NCBI GenBank assembly: GCA_025738555.1
Contig: JAOVFP010000019.1
Location: 2,501,759-2,565,758, forward strand
Source: Cyathus striatus
Lineage: Eukaryota; Basidiomycota; Agaricomycetes; Agaricales; Nidulariaceae
Reading direction: 5' to 3'
Length of the DNA stretch: 64,000 bases
Shown in pieces: positions 45,569 to 57,047 of the stretch. A program made the position numbers and the translations under genes. Every line of letters begins with the position of its first letter. The first letter of the stretch is position 1. The notes under the pieces are model-generated. The model worked only from the letters and a program-made list of their open reading frames with translations, did not search any database and had not been told where the DNA came from.

Positions 45569-46365
45569 AGGATAAGGATCTTGGAAGCGTATCGTCGTTG
45601 TTATCACGGTGACCTATCTGTAAGGATAGATCTCATGATTCGAGCGTGCATGACGGATATTGTCCTGATATGAATGATTGATAGAATCTATATATTTATA
45701 GTTGTAAATGTGAAATAGTAATTAGAGTGTGAAATTAGGACAGAGACGCGAGGCTACGAAACAGATTACATACATCGAAGAAAGATACCAAGCCCTTCAC
45801 TACGGTATTACAGAACCATATGTTTCTTGCTCAGTACTCGGCGCTCAGCAGTGTTAAGCTCAAGATTCAAATCATTTGATCGATTCATGGGTTGTGTGCC
45901 GAGTACTCGTTCAACAGCATTCAACCTCAATGCGTTGGCGCCTTCAAGCCTCCCCATCTTTAAATAAATCTGTTCTCGCGTCTATTTCGGGAGTCTATTT
46001 CTAAGTAAGTAAGTACATTCGACGCAGTGATGATATGGCTCTTTTACCAAGTCTAAGCGTACGGATAGCGGAAACGGAAAGCCCGCAACTGATAATCCAC
46101 TCAACAACCTCAATTCGATTTCGTCATACCCCTGTTTGCTTTATGAGGCCGAGGTCCACAGAACCAGTGGAGAATAAGATTAAGGTTTCCATTTTTAAGG
46201 AGAGAACTTCATAGCCCTTCTCCTTCTATGTGGGGGTGTGCCTTGAGTCTCTCCTTTACATCGATAAACACACATATGATGCAATGCTTATCCTAATTAT
46301 GTCCTTACATCAATTCCATCGTTGCTTACAATTTTCGACTGTAATTAAGTTCGATGCTACTAATA
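45569..46365. other. 5' flank of TPR-CHAT copy 2 and intergenic region
   Basis: Up to about 45680 the sequence matches the flank of copy 3. Beyond that no gene is recognised; 46110-46180 weakly matches 32600-32690. Confidence 0.4.
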
Positions 46366-47290
46366 AAGAACTTGCAATCGCTCTCTTTTAACAAGACGCA
46401 CATCAACTCCATATGTATAAATTTAAATATAAATCTACACAAACTTAGATCCCTATCGTTCGGATATGGGTGCTCCCACCGAAAGAATCTTTCCATAAAC
46501 ACGTTGCAAAGCTTATCTCGCTCATTACGGACGCACTGCCTAACCCCTTCAGAAGTTCCATCCTCTCCAACATCTGTAATCACGCCGCCAATACCAACAC
46601 CAATAATGTATCTCTTATCTCAGGCTATATATACTCTTGCGTCCCATGGAATCTTCTTTTCATATGGGTGTACTTTGTAAACATCCTTGGTCCTCTTCGT
46701 CCCTACTAACCACAATCGTAAAGCACTCCAAATGCATCTTTGCTCGCGTCCTTTTGCTATACGATATCCACCGCCGCCCAGGGCCACATCGGACGATCTC
46801 TAAAAATAGATTTACTCAAGATAGTAGCGTGGTTATCTTTATCGTGCGTTTGTTTCCGCGTCTACGTCGCTGTCTACAAGTACTGTATAAATGTGCGGTC
46901 CCCACTGTTACTAGTCTATACGTACGTATTTACACCCAAGTTACTTAAACTATCTTCGACAGCTCTCTCTCTCTCTCATACGCTACCCCTTCCCTCAGGC
47001 ATCACGATTAATCGACACGGAAGGACCTTCCGCAATAATGTACAAATCGATAATTTACCGGCTATTAATCAATCAACCGATATTGTGTAGGGATCTCCAA
47101 AATCCTCCGTTCTCTCAGCTGTCCAAGCTTGCTCTTCAATAATACCATCCGTCCCCTTGCTTGGTCTAAGACGCCTCCCAAGATAGCAGCATGCATCGAA
47201 TAGGTTATCTCCACCATAAGTCTTCTTTGCGCGTCAATTCGCGAATCTGTAAGCACTCTACATAAGTTGTTACCATACTAGCGATCCCTC
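46366..47290 (+). repeat. Dispersed repeat R2, copy 3
   Basis: It shares GCAATCGCTCTCTTTTAAC (46376-46394), CATCCTCTCCAACATCT (46560), TCTCAGGCTATATATACTC (46618) and CTGTAAGCACTCTAC (near 47250) with the other copies. It contains only short frames. Confidence 0.5.
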
Positions 47291-48330
47291 CTCTAATAAC
47301 TCAACTTCAACAGCGAAACTCCAACACCTCTCCTTTTGGGTGACAACAAACGAATCCAACATCTCCCAACCATCACTAGGTTCAATACCTACCTTCTCAT
47401 TTAACAGACGTTTACAATTAGCAAAGAAAGAACAGGTAATAAAAAACTATATTAATAATTGTAGTGATAAATGCCCTGAATTTGAAGTTCATAAGTCTGA
47501 AATGGAAATAATGATAAACGTGGTAGTTAAAAGTAAGGAAACAAACGAACTTACCCTGAGCCAAGCATATTTATCTAGCCATTGAACCTAGCTTAGAGAC
47601 AAGTCATTTAGCGTGTCGCCATATTTTATAGGCCATGGAATCGGGAAGCTATTTCATACGTCGCCATGGATAATACACCATCGTAAGGCTGTGTCTATTG
47701 TTGCTCTCTGGTGTCGTTAGCGCGGTTGCGCGCGTGGTAGGAAACGAAGACCTTGGTGTTATGATGCCTGGACACTGCTTTACAATCGAGGTAAGAGTGT
47801 TTTGTTTCTCTGAATAAGTCAGTCATCTTACGAATCCTCAGCCTGCTATAATACAAGGACGATATGCCAGCGCGTGGTTGTTCCCAGACGGATGGACAGC
47901 CTCCACCGAAAATTGCGCGAGAGCAGTACAAGAAGAGCACATGGTTTTTATAACTGAGAATGGAGCAGACGTTCTTACTAAGTGGCACTTGTCATGAAGG
48001 ATAAACCCAACAGCTTCGATAGCTTACTGTATACCTTATTCTAGCGAAGAGGATATGATACTCTACTTTAATGCGTGAGCGATTAAGACGCAGAACTCGA
48101 GTCTACACTAAATGCCTTCCAAGATGAATTAGCGGATGCGTTACGCGTCTCTCTTTGCCGTCATGTTGATCGCTCACGTTCGGCGGCGAAGCGCACGAAG
48201 AGCCGGTATATGGATGGGAATCTGTCACAGAGCACGATGAGAAACGAACACCGTACGTGCCGAGAGGAAAGGAACGTACACTACTGTAACCGCCAACACC
48301 ACAAACATCTAGAAAGACCAGCCTATAGAA
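47291..48330. other. Intergenic region, no gene recognised
   Basis: An 81-codon AT-rich plus frame at 47340-47585 and a 97-codon minus frame at 47988-47695 have no recognisable motif. I see no repeats or RNA genes. Confidence 0.35.
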
Positions 48331-48499
48331 GCGAATGGTAAATAATGCAATTGCAACCGGCGAATCCGATAAAAGCTATCTTACTGAGTCAGCGAACATG
48401 TACATATTCTGGGAGGAGGGAGGTAGAAGGAGGAAGGTGGTGGCGTCGGTTTCTGGGAGGAGGGATATCGTTGTCTCGAAACCTGAAACCAGTAGTGTG

Positions 48500-48960
48500 G
48501 AGTACTTCGATGTGAGTCGCCTATGAGGATGTGGTGGATGTTGAAACCGAAACATCGATGGAATGGGTGAATACGGAGGTATTAAGTGGCAGATGTGGCC
48601 TGAGGGGGGGTACTTGAGGTGGGTGGGTGACATGTGCGATGGGGTTGACTGAGAGAGGTGATTGTGATGGAGACGAGGTTCTGGCGACAGGGATGGCGTA
48701 TTGCGGATGTGACAGTCGGGGTACGAGACCAAAGTGAGGTGGTGGTGGGTCGTCTGGGGAGCTGGAAAGCGGAGGCACATAAAGTGTCCATTGTGGTCGT
48801 GGTGGTAGGTGGTGGGTTAATTGTGGCTGGCAGTAGTGGTAGGTGGCGATTAATACCGGCAGTGGGGATGTGGAAAGTGCTTAGCGAGAGCCTGGATGGG
48901 GCGTGAGAGACGTGAGATGAGCCTACCCGCACCCGCCTTATCTTCAAATCCCCCCGACAA
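48500..48960 (-). repeat. C-rich dispersed repeat, second copy (inverted)
   Basis: The reverse complement matches part of 19080-20360, especially around 48650-48770 (shared GGTCTCGT, CCGACTGTCA-like and CGCCATCCCT-like words). Open frames reflect Pro/Ser/Thr-rich composition only. Confidence 0.45.
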
Positions 48961-49189
48961 ATTTCTCAGAATGCCCGCTGGCGGCATGACCTACTAACAC
49001 TTGTACCAGTGGAATGTATCGGAACTGATGTTCATGCGCCCTAGAGGAGCAAACTACGGAGACTCAGGCGATTCTTGGCCTTACACCTTTCTCGAGGACG
49101 AAGGACTCTCCACTGGGCAACGTTGATGGGATCTATGCTGCGTTTAGCGAGCGAGCTATAAGGAGAGAGGAAAGGGATAGACGAACCCA

Positions 49190-49351
49190 GGGAGTTTCCA
49201 GCTCCAACCCCTGCAGCTTAGCCAACTCCTCGCCAGACACCTTCCATCCATCGCTCTCCATTCCAGCTTCTTGAGCACGTGCTACTCCCGCAGGCGCTTG
49301 GCGATTTTGAATTCGATGTCTCGGGAGTGTATGGATTGAAATTGGACGTTA
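49190..49351 (-). pseudogene. Lon protease relic 1
   Basis: A minus-strand stretch reads NVQFQSIHSRDIEFKIAKRL, then a stop, HVLKKL, then GMESDG and [10 protein letters not shown] in shifted frames. This matches in order the helical linker of Lon as seen in the better-kept relic at 58990-59270 ([34 protein letters not shown]). About 60 bp between the two last motifs is missing. It is a short, dead fragment. Confidence 0.6.
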
Positions 49352-49359
49352 ATGAGCCC

Positions 49360-49930
49360 CATCTGGGTACGAAAACGGATTCCTGTTGATACTGCTACTG
49401 CGAAGTCAGCGAGTGTGTCAGGTTCGTCGAAGATGTTTGTCGTAATCGGGTGGTGTGTAAGCGATGTTGATAATGAAAGAGAATGCGTATGAGAGTGAGC
49501 AAAAGAGGGAAAATGCTAAACCCCGAACTCGTAGTGGGTGAGGATGGGGAGGAAGAGAATGGGGACTGGAGACGGGGTCACTGGTCGGAGATTGAAGGGA
49601 CGCGGAGATATCGGGTGCATGATTACAAAGCATCGTCACTTCCGCTTTTTACTGCTGTATTTCTGGTTCAAGAATGTTGTCGCTCAAGCACTCATCGATC
49701 ATCTCTCGCCATCAAATATACTGTTCAAATTACAACATCAGAAAAAAAGCGCACCACATACATTGGCGTAAGAATAGAATAGAATAGTTAAAAATGTGTT
49801 ATACACCCTAAGAATAAATTGTATTGATGACAAGTATTGTAAACTACTAGTATGGAACCTCAGAAATACCAACCCAGCAATAGTTTCCAACATTGTACGA
49901 CATTGGAACCCGGTAATTCATTGCAATACT
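49360..49930. other. Intergenic region, nothing recognised
   Basis: Short frames on both strands lack motifs. AGAAT repeats (three units) lie near 49776-49790. Confidence 0.35.
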
Positions 49931-49934
49931 TGGG

Positions 49935-50035
49935 TACCATACAAAGCTTACAATCCAATCCAATTCTTCGCAATCCATCTCAATTCTTCACAATCCAATC
50001 CAATCCAATCCTTCACAATACAATACAATGCCTTT
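49935..50035. repeat. CAATC-type simple repeat
   Basis: Words CAATC, CAATCC, CAATTCTTC and CAATAC recur continuously; it is a decayed 5-bp microsatellite. Confidence 0.75.
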
Positions 50036-50349
50036 ACAATAGAATCTTGCATAACAAGCCAATATAAGGTGAACGACGAGAGCAGTAGGATATGCCATTA
50101 ACCCTTACACACCTACCAAATTCAAATCAATGTTCACTGTCATGTAAAGAGCAATAACATTATTCTACGAACAAGCATAGCTACATAGCTAGGGAAAATA
50201 GTACAAACACAGATGAAAAACAAAGACAAAAATACAGGGAAGTTGGCAATATCAGTGGTCAACAAGGCAGAGAGAGACTGACCATGAGATGCGTTAGGGT
50301 GGGATGTTGTAAGTTGAGCAAGTAGACAATATTCTTACTATCTAAATCC

Positions 50350-50850
50350 TGAATACGGCACCCATATTCAAATATATGCAAGCCAGACCCTACCTTGTAT
50401 ACAATTTTCAGCCTAAATTTTCAAGAAATACAAGTTGCACTCTAGCTGGCATCAAATTTTTATGCAAAAATATCATGAAATGTCAGTCATACCCCAGTTG
50501 GCATACAATTTATGGCCTAATGTCTCATGAAATACAAGCTGATCCCTGTTGACATATCTGATACCAGCCATGGTCCAGTTGGGATACAATTTAAAGCTAA
50601 AAATCTCATGAAATGCCAGTTATACCCTAGTTGGCATACAATTTCCAGCCAAATATATCACTAAATACAAAGCTGATCCCTACTGGCATATCTGATACAA
50701 GCCATACCCCTGCTGGTATACAATTTTCAGCTAAATGTATCGTGAAATACAAGACTGACCCTTGTTGACATATAATATGCAAACCATGGTCCAGTTGGGA
50801 TACTATTTCTGGCTAAGAATAAAATTAAATATGAGGCTGATTCTTATTGA
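50350..50850. repeat. Degenerate tandem repeat, unit about 60 bp
   Basis: About eight units share the scheme CCC-AGTTGGCATACAATTT, a short AT-rich stretch with CTAAA, and TCATGAAATACAAGCTGA. Alternate units differ more, so the higher-order period may be about 120-130 bp. It is non-coding. Confidence 0.7.
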
Positions 50851-51067
50851 CATTCTCATTCTACTGTTTTACCATTGTATTATTATTATACTCTATGCCT
50901 TTTATTTCTCTTCTATTTTGTACTAATATTAACAGCTATGTTACAAGCACTGCGTTGAAATTAGTGGTTGCGGCGTGTTGTTTATTTCAAAAGCCATGGC
51001 CAAACATCACGCGAATACGCGCAAGTGCCGCTCCGTTTGCTCCCGCCCTCTCCCTCCCTTTACTGCT

Positions 51068-51262
51068 TTCTTCTGCAGTCGCTCCTTTTGAGCTGATGCC
51101 CACAACTGTGTGCCTGGAGGGCATCTTTTGCACGCGGCTAGGTTAGAAAGGCGGCCTCTGCTTTCTTTTACGGCCGTCCCTTTGAACTATTGCTGGCAAC
51201 CGTGTGCCTGGAGGGCATCTTTTGCATGCAGCTTCTGTTTGAAGGGATGGCCTCTGCTTAAT
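51068..51262. repeat. Two direct repeats of about 96 bp
   Basis: GTGTGCCTGGAGGGCATCTT occurs near 51108 and again near 51204, each followed by TTGCA and a GGC(G/A)..CCTCTGCTT word. No gene is recognised around it. Confidence 0.65.
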
Positions 51263-51686
51263 TATCTCTTCTCCCCCTTTCGTATCGCAGCGGGCAGCTG
51301 CTTCCTGCACTCAGTGGTGTATTTCCAAAAGATACATGGCTTCTACAACCCGCCAGCCCCCTTCCCCCTCTCCCCATCCCCCTGTAACCCACCCCTGCCT
51401 ACAATCTCTCAGCGCTATACAACTCAGCCCCACCGGCGACCTCAACAAAGTCTGCCCTTCCGCCTTCTCCCACCTCTAAATATGCAAGATCAAAATGCAC
51501 CCGTGCCCAAGCCGCCTATAGCCGCAAAATGGGAACGGAGAAAGAGACCTTCAGATACGTTTGCACCTTTGATTAGATCCGGACGCATGGCAGTGTTTAA
51601 ACGTTTATGGATGAGGGCCGGGATGATGGGACACTTGATTTTGTGAGTTTGGCTTTTGTTACGAGGGGGCGCCGGGTGCTTTTGTG

Positions 51687-51709
51687 CCTCCGGCGTTTTA
51701 CGCCGGAGG
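51687..51709. other. Perfect hairpin CCTCCGGCG-TTTTA-CGCCGGAGG
   Basis: A 9-bp perfect stem with a 5-base loop stands alone in unique sequence. Its role is unknown. Confidence 0.6.
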
Positions 51710-52290
51710 GCGACACAGTTGCATTGGGAGTAATTCCCCATGCATTCGAGCCCTCGAGCCGAGTTATGGCCAACGCCCGCTGCCTGTTTCATTATACATC
51801 CGTCTTCTGCTCATGACCGCTAACCGCTGTGTCATTCTAAGTTAGGATACCAACTATCTGGGAAGCGCACGCGGGTGAATCTTGCATTTAGTGAACGGAT
51901 GGCGGAGGGCTGAGGAAAGAAGCAGGAGCAGGAGAAAGGCAGGGATAAGGGTCAGGATGATGATTTCGACGGGGACAGCAAGGAGAAAAGAAAGAGGTTC
52001 GTGGTATCTCTCTGTTTTCCATCGCGACCGGTATGCTTATCGACCTGCTGGTACAGAAAGGTCCGGCTCGAACGCCCACAGCACAAGTGCAGGCTACGGA
52101 TGGAGCAGACGGCTCGTAGCTTACCCTTCCACCGCCGCGGTATAATGCTATGTCGGCTGTGCTGGAGGATGTGTTGTACGCGTGCATTCTACCCCTGCAC
52201 CTCACTTCTGTCGCTGCCGCATATATATCCGCTGCTGATTCCTTCGACAGATATGGCGGCATCCTCGAACGCAGACCTCGTGAATACACG
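51710..52290. other. Region before the subtelomeric repeat block, open frames of unknown status
   Basis: Plus frames 51882-52145 and 52001-52363 overlap. The start has an acidic and basic mix (GQDDDFDGDSKEKRKR) that looks like a gene remnant. No family was recognised. Confidence 0.25.
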
Positions 52291-53200
52291 ACCTAGCGGC
52301 TGCGTTCATGAATACTGCTACATCGCCTGGCGATGCACTCAGTACGCCGCTGCTGCGGACTAGCCCCAAGGCCCGGTGCCCGTCTCGTCGTTTAAGTCAC
52401 ATGCAATAGGAATTGTCGGCCGCGTCGTCACTCCCACTCCACAACACCGACCTTCTCACATCCCCTCCCCCTCCTCCTCCCTGAATCACGACGGCGACGA
52501 ACACCCACACCCGCATCCGCTTTCCCACCCACGCCCACAACGACGACCACGACGCCAGCACAAACACCAACGCCCGCATCGAGGACGAGGACGAGGACAG
52601 CGCCCAACGGCCACAACGAAGAGATGGGCAGGGGAGACAACGAGGGTAGTACTTGGCAGGAACGGCAACGATAGGCGCATAGTGAAGGGAACGAATATGG
52701 CAGCGAGGAAGAGGAGAACAGGAAGGGCGTCGAGGGTGATACACAGCAGGAGGGGCGGTTGCAGTGGCGGGCGTATGCAACCAACACCCTGCCTGACATT
52801 CTAGCGGCCCAACTCGTTCCTTGCGTCGCTGAAAATGTTAACGCAGCATCACCCCATCCTTCTTCTCTCCTGTGTCGCAACGAAGACGACAAAGTCACGT
52901 CACCCGGCCCCCCTCCTCATTTCACCTCCATCCTCGCGTCGAGACAACGCCGCCGGATAGAACAGCGTCGACTGGATGTCACCCAATCCTCCTCTCCTCC
53001 TCCACCCTCCCCTAGGTCACAACAACGGCGACAGCACGTTATAGAACCCCCCCTTCCCGCTAGCGTTTGTGCTAGGTTTTTGTTTCATGGTTTGTGCCGG
53101 TTGTGCCAGCCACCTACTCGCCTCTCGTCCCTCAAATCCTTCCTCACCCCTCCGCCCTTCAAATCTCTTTGAGTGTTCTTAGAGCGTCTCATCTCAACCT
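52290..53200. repeat. Subtelomeric repeat module, copy 1
   Basis: It is collinear with 59410-60310, sharing GACCTAGCG, ACTGCTAC, GATGCACTCAGTACGC, GTCGGCCGCGTCGTC and ACACCCACACCC words and the unit TGTGTCGC-ACGAAGACGACAAAG. The module passes into C-rich units with CCCGGCCCCCCTC. Frames within it are by-products of composition. Confidence 0.75.
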
Positions 53201-53369
53201 TCTGTGCATATCGTCAAGCAGCACACCTTCAAGGCCGCGGACCTTTTCGTCAAGAGGCTGACGCTTCGGAATCTCAACTCCTACTCTCAACCCCCCTCTC
53301 CCCTCTCTACATTCTCCACTCTCCACACCCCTCCGCTCTCTCCATCTTCCATCTTCCTGTGGCTCGGAA

Positions 53370-53775
53370 CCCCCCTTCCCTGCGTTGCGAAGACGACAAT
53401 GCCGCTGGAAAGAGGGACGTCAAAGGAACATCACCAGAGCGTCATTGAGGGCCAATCATCCAGACCCCTCCGGTCCCTCCTCCCTGTGTGATGAAGACGA
53501 GGCCTCTGACAGGAATAGTATCGCGTCGATGGCCCGTCTAACTTCACCCAACACCCCTCCCCCTCCTTCGCCTTCATAGCGACGACGGCCCGTCATTCAG
53601 ATGACTCCAGCCTCTTCATTTTTCATCACATCTTACTGCTCTTGTCGCTGCCTCCGTCGCCGCTATAATATCATTACCCACTTTGTACTTCATTATATTA
53701 GTATATTTAGTTTCTACCATTAGTTTAATTATAATGTATATTAGTAATGAAATAATAATGAAACGGCGACGCCAG
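53370..53775. repeat. Subtelomeric repeat module, second part, copy 1
   Basis: It matches 60320-61190 in order: GCTGGAAAGAGGGACGTCAA, then ATCCAGACCCCTCC, then ATAGCGACGACGGCCCGTCA, then the AT-rich end with ATTATATTAGTATAT. Copy 2 is longer by internal units. Confidence 0.75.
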
Positions 53776-54180
53776 TAACTCATCCTCCATGTCCACCGTC
53801 GGATCTTGACGCACCGAACCAGGAGACTTTGAAGGAGAGCGTATCCTAATTCGCCGAGCTGGAGAACCTGTAAGAGAGGGTTAGCAACACAAGCGAGTGA
53901 TTTGCGTACTGCAACAAAGGCAAAAAGAAAGAAAGAAATAGGTCTTACCATCACGCTTATCCTCCTCCTCCACCCCCCCAGCATGCACAATGACCCCTTC
54001 TGCTTTCTCCCCCGCGGCAGCAGAGGAGCGAAACGCGAGTCCAGAAACGGATGAAACAGCTTTCCCATCTATGAATACTTTCATTTGGACTAGCGCGCAG
54101 TCTTTTGTGAATGTGGAAGAGAGGAGGTGGAACATGTTGGCCACTTGTTGGCGAAGTTGGGCGTATTGCTGGCAGCTGGG
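53776..54180 (-). pseudogene. Set3 relic A
   Basis: It matches the Set3-like gene at about 28840-29050 and 29297-29500 (exon 3 start, intron, exon 2 end), with the part between deleted. The splice sites of the parent are still recognisable. It lacks PHD and SET and cannot be functional. Confidence 0.8.
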
Positions 54181-54379
54181 CAGCGCACCTTAGGTATGTA
54201 CTCTATTATCAGTGTCATCATTCCTCTCAGCACGGTCACCAGATCACACGTCTGCAATGGGACAAACTCATTTAAAGCTTCAAGTCGTTATCTCCTGGGC
54301 AGAGTCGATGTTCCATAGCTGTATCCTTTGGTGTGTTTGTTAGCTATTTTCATTCTCTTGTTACCTGACATACGAATTG

Positions 54380-55440
54380 AACTTGCCCTCATCCCTGTCG
54401 GACTTAAGAGAGGAGGAAGGGAGGGGAGAAGACGGTGAAGCAGCTTCGAGGTCTCCACGGTATCCTTGCTCGACGACGCGGCCAGACTTCATAACATGGA
54501 CGAAGTTACCTTTGTCAATTTGGGAAAGATTGTGTTTGATGACGATAGTGGTCTTCCGCTGCGTCAGTACTTGACGGCTTCAAATACGAGAATGTGGGAT
54601 GTAGCGTCGAGTACTGAAGTTGCTTCCTCTATATGATGGCGTTAGTGAACCTTCGAGGAAAGAAACGGAGATAGAAGAAACTTACCGAGGATGAGAACGT
54701 CAGGATTCCATAACCGCGCATGGGTAATCTCCAACCATCGCCTCTGTCCACCACTCAACGATACCCCACCACTCCCACCAAGAACAGTAGCTCTATACGC
54801 ATAGACTCGGCCGAGCGTCCGGAGCCAGATAAGCCTAGAAGAACGTTCTCATAGACTCTTTCCATCGAGGATGACACCATCGCCAATAGTGCCTCCTACG
54901 CTGCCGACATAGGAGGGGAGGAAGGACTCGTTGAGATACCAAACATCCTACTCATCTAGGCAGACGCTGCCTCCCTGGGGAGCGTACATTCCGAGAAAAA
55001 GTTGGGCGACGGTGCTCTTACCGCTCCCGGGAGCACCGACGATGAAGGTGAGTTTGCCAGCGGGCAGGAAGAGGGGTATATCCTCGAGAACGTGGGTGTC
55101 TGGACGAGAGGGGTAGGAGAGTAATATGACGCGTAAGGAGAGTTCGCCTGTGAACTTCTTTGAGTCAATTTTGGTGCACCCCTAAGTTTCGTGTGGTTGG
55201 GTGTTGAAGGATTTGACGGCTGCAATGACTGTTGCCACGCGGGAGAGGATGGCTGCCGCTACGCCTGTGTATGTGCGTTCTGAAGCTAGTAAGGGGGAGG
55301 CGAGAAGGGGAACAGCAGAGAGGATTACGAGGGTGAGAGACCAAGAGCGCGTGAAGGCCAGAACGAGGCAGGTGGGGCTGGTTGTGAAGTATTGGAGCCT
55401 TTGCCTGAGGCTAGGGAGGATGCTGCGTGAACTTCATCCG
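54380..55440 (-). pseudogene. ABC transporter relic (full-size exporter, STE6/MDR type)
   Basis: On the minus strand the order is a membrane segment (AFTRSWSLTLVILSAVPLL, near 55360), then the nucleotide-binding domain with Walker A GAPGSGKST (near 55030), the signature LSGGQRRW (near 54745), WNPDVLIL before the expected Walker B, and KTTIVIKHNLSQI (H-loop region, near 54510). This is the first half of an ATP-driven exporter. Stop codons follow Walker A (DE-stop) and the segment before it (ET-stop), and the Walker B aspartates are lost in a gap. It is dead and lies between two Set3 relic pieces. Confidence 0.78.
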
Positions 55441-56136
55441 TTTCACTGTGATACAATTAGTCGATGAGAAGATAGAGTGAAGGGAAGGTACGAACCGGTT
55501 GAATTTAGCCATAAGGCCGGCGGCTCCAAGAGGACCCTCGGCATTGTCGTTTCCACCAAGATGCGTACCAAACTATTCCATATCACGATCCAGGACACAT
55601 CGATGCGCTCGCCGCCTCGACGTTCATCATGTTCTTCATGGGCTTCGGAATCCATCAACCATCGGAGACGACAGTATCGTTGACATAGGTGACAACGTCG
55701 AATGCTCGTGCTCCAGGTTTGGCAGGCGGTCTCATGTATCGGGGAACGGCGAGGTCGGGAGTGGGAACGTTGCGGTGACGGCGGGGAAGTGAGAGGCGAC
55801 AAAGGGGTGCTATTGCTGAATGGAAAGTCTCCTGTAGGCTGAGGTCTTGGAGAAAGAGGGGAGATTGGCGTAGGCGAGTTGAGAGCGGTGGGTAGAGGAG
55901 CCGGCAACGAAGCAATAGACGAAAGAGGAGAATGCCTTTCGTGTAGGGGAACAGGAGACGGGTGTCTCTCCTCTCCAAGACCATCCATCGAATACGTGAG
56001 CGGAATGTCGAGCTCATCCATCTCGACGTCACCATCTCCAGACGCAGACAGCTCCTCCGTGGGTATTGGTGGATGGTCTTGCGGCGACAAAGCCATGGTA
56101 AGTGTATTCGACGACGACACTCCGCCTCAGCCCCCG

Positions 56137-56185
56137 CCTCCTCCTCCTCCTCCTCCTCCTCCTCCTCCTCCTCCTCCTCCTCCTC
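56137..56185. repeat. CCT microsatellite, about 16 units
   Basis: The tract encodes a Glu run on the minus strand. The parent Set3 gene has only a short Glu run at the matching place (near 28096-28120), so the tract expanded in the relic. Confidence 0.9.
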
Positions 56186-57033
56186 TTCCCTTGCCAACTG
56201 GCTGACCTCCAACGAATCCCTACGCGTAAACACGCTCCAGCTCATCTGAGGCGACCCCAAACCCTCCTCTACGCCAGGGGCGACGTCCACAGCCCTCTCC
56301 TTGCCTTTGCCCTTCCCTACCCCAAGCCCAACTCCTAATGTTTCCAAAATCGACGCATTATTCGAGCCAATGACAGCGTAAGCGCCCGTGATTGGCGTTA
56401 CGAGCGACAATTTGGCAAAACGCATAGACGGCGACGTAGCGGGAGGTGGGAGAAGTGGGACAGCATCGAGCTTGACCGTCGAAGGGCCAGCAACTGCGGC
56501 ATCACAAAAAGAAGTCAAATGATCTACGAAGACGACGATGAGAAACGATAGAATATAATAAACGGAAACGTACCCTTCCTCCGATAGAAAATCGGCCGTG
56601 ACTCTCCATCCGTATCGCCCACTGTTTCTTCCTCTTCCTCCTCCGTGCCTGCGCCATCCTTCGCATCTCCATCCACTCTAGCTGTACCCTCAACCCCTTG
56701 ATCCTCATCCACAACCTCGACTCCAGCACCCTCACCCCCTCCCTATCATTCCCAACAGCCATCGGCCGATCGAACCACTTCTTCTTTATCTTGGGAGGAA
56801 CAAGCAGCGACGGCGGTAACTCATCCTCCACATCCATCATCGGATCTTGACGCACCGAGCGAGGAGATTTTGAAGGGGAACGTATCCTAATTCGTCGAGC
56901 TGGAGAACCTGCAAGAGAAGGTCAGCAAACACGAGCGAGTGATTTGCGTACCGCAACAAAGGCGAAAAGAAAGAAGGAAATAGCTCTTACCATCACGCTT
57001 ATCCTCCTCCTCCGCCCCCTCGCATGCATGACG

Positions 57034-57047
57034 CCTAACCCTAACCC
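57034..57047. repeat. Interstitial telomeric tract CCTAACCCTAACCC
   Basis: Two and a third telomere units, on the C-rich strand, sit exactly between sequences that are about 920 bp apart in the parent Set3 gene. Confidence 0.85.

Noticed and set aside
52376..52804. Open frames on both strands in the C-rich subtelomeric block
   Set aside because: Frames are open on both strands at once, made of His/Pro/Arg runs, and the block is repeated with frame changes at 59.4-60.0 kb.
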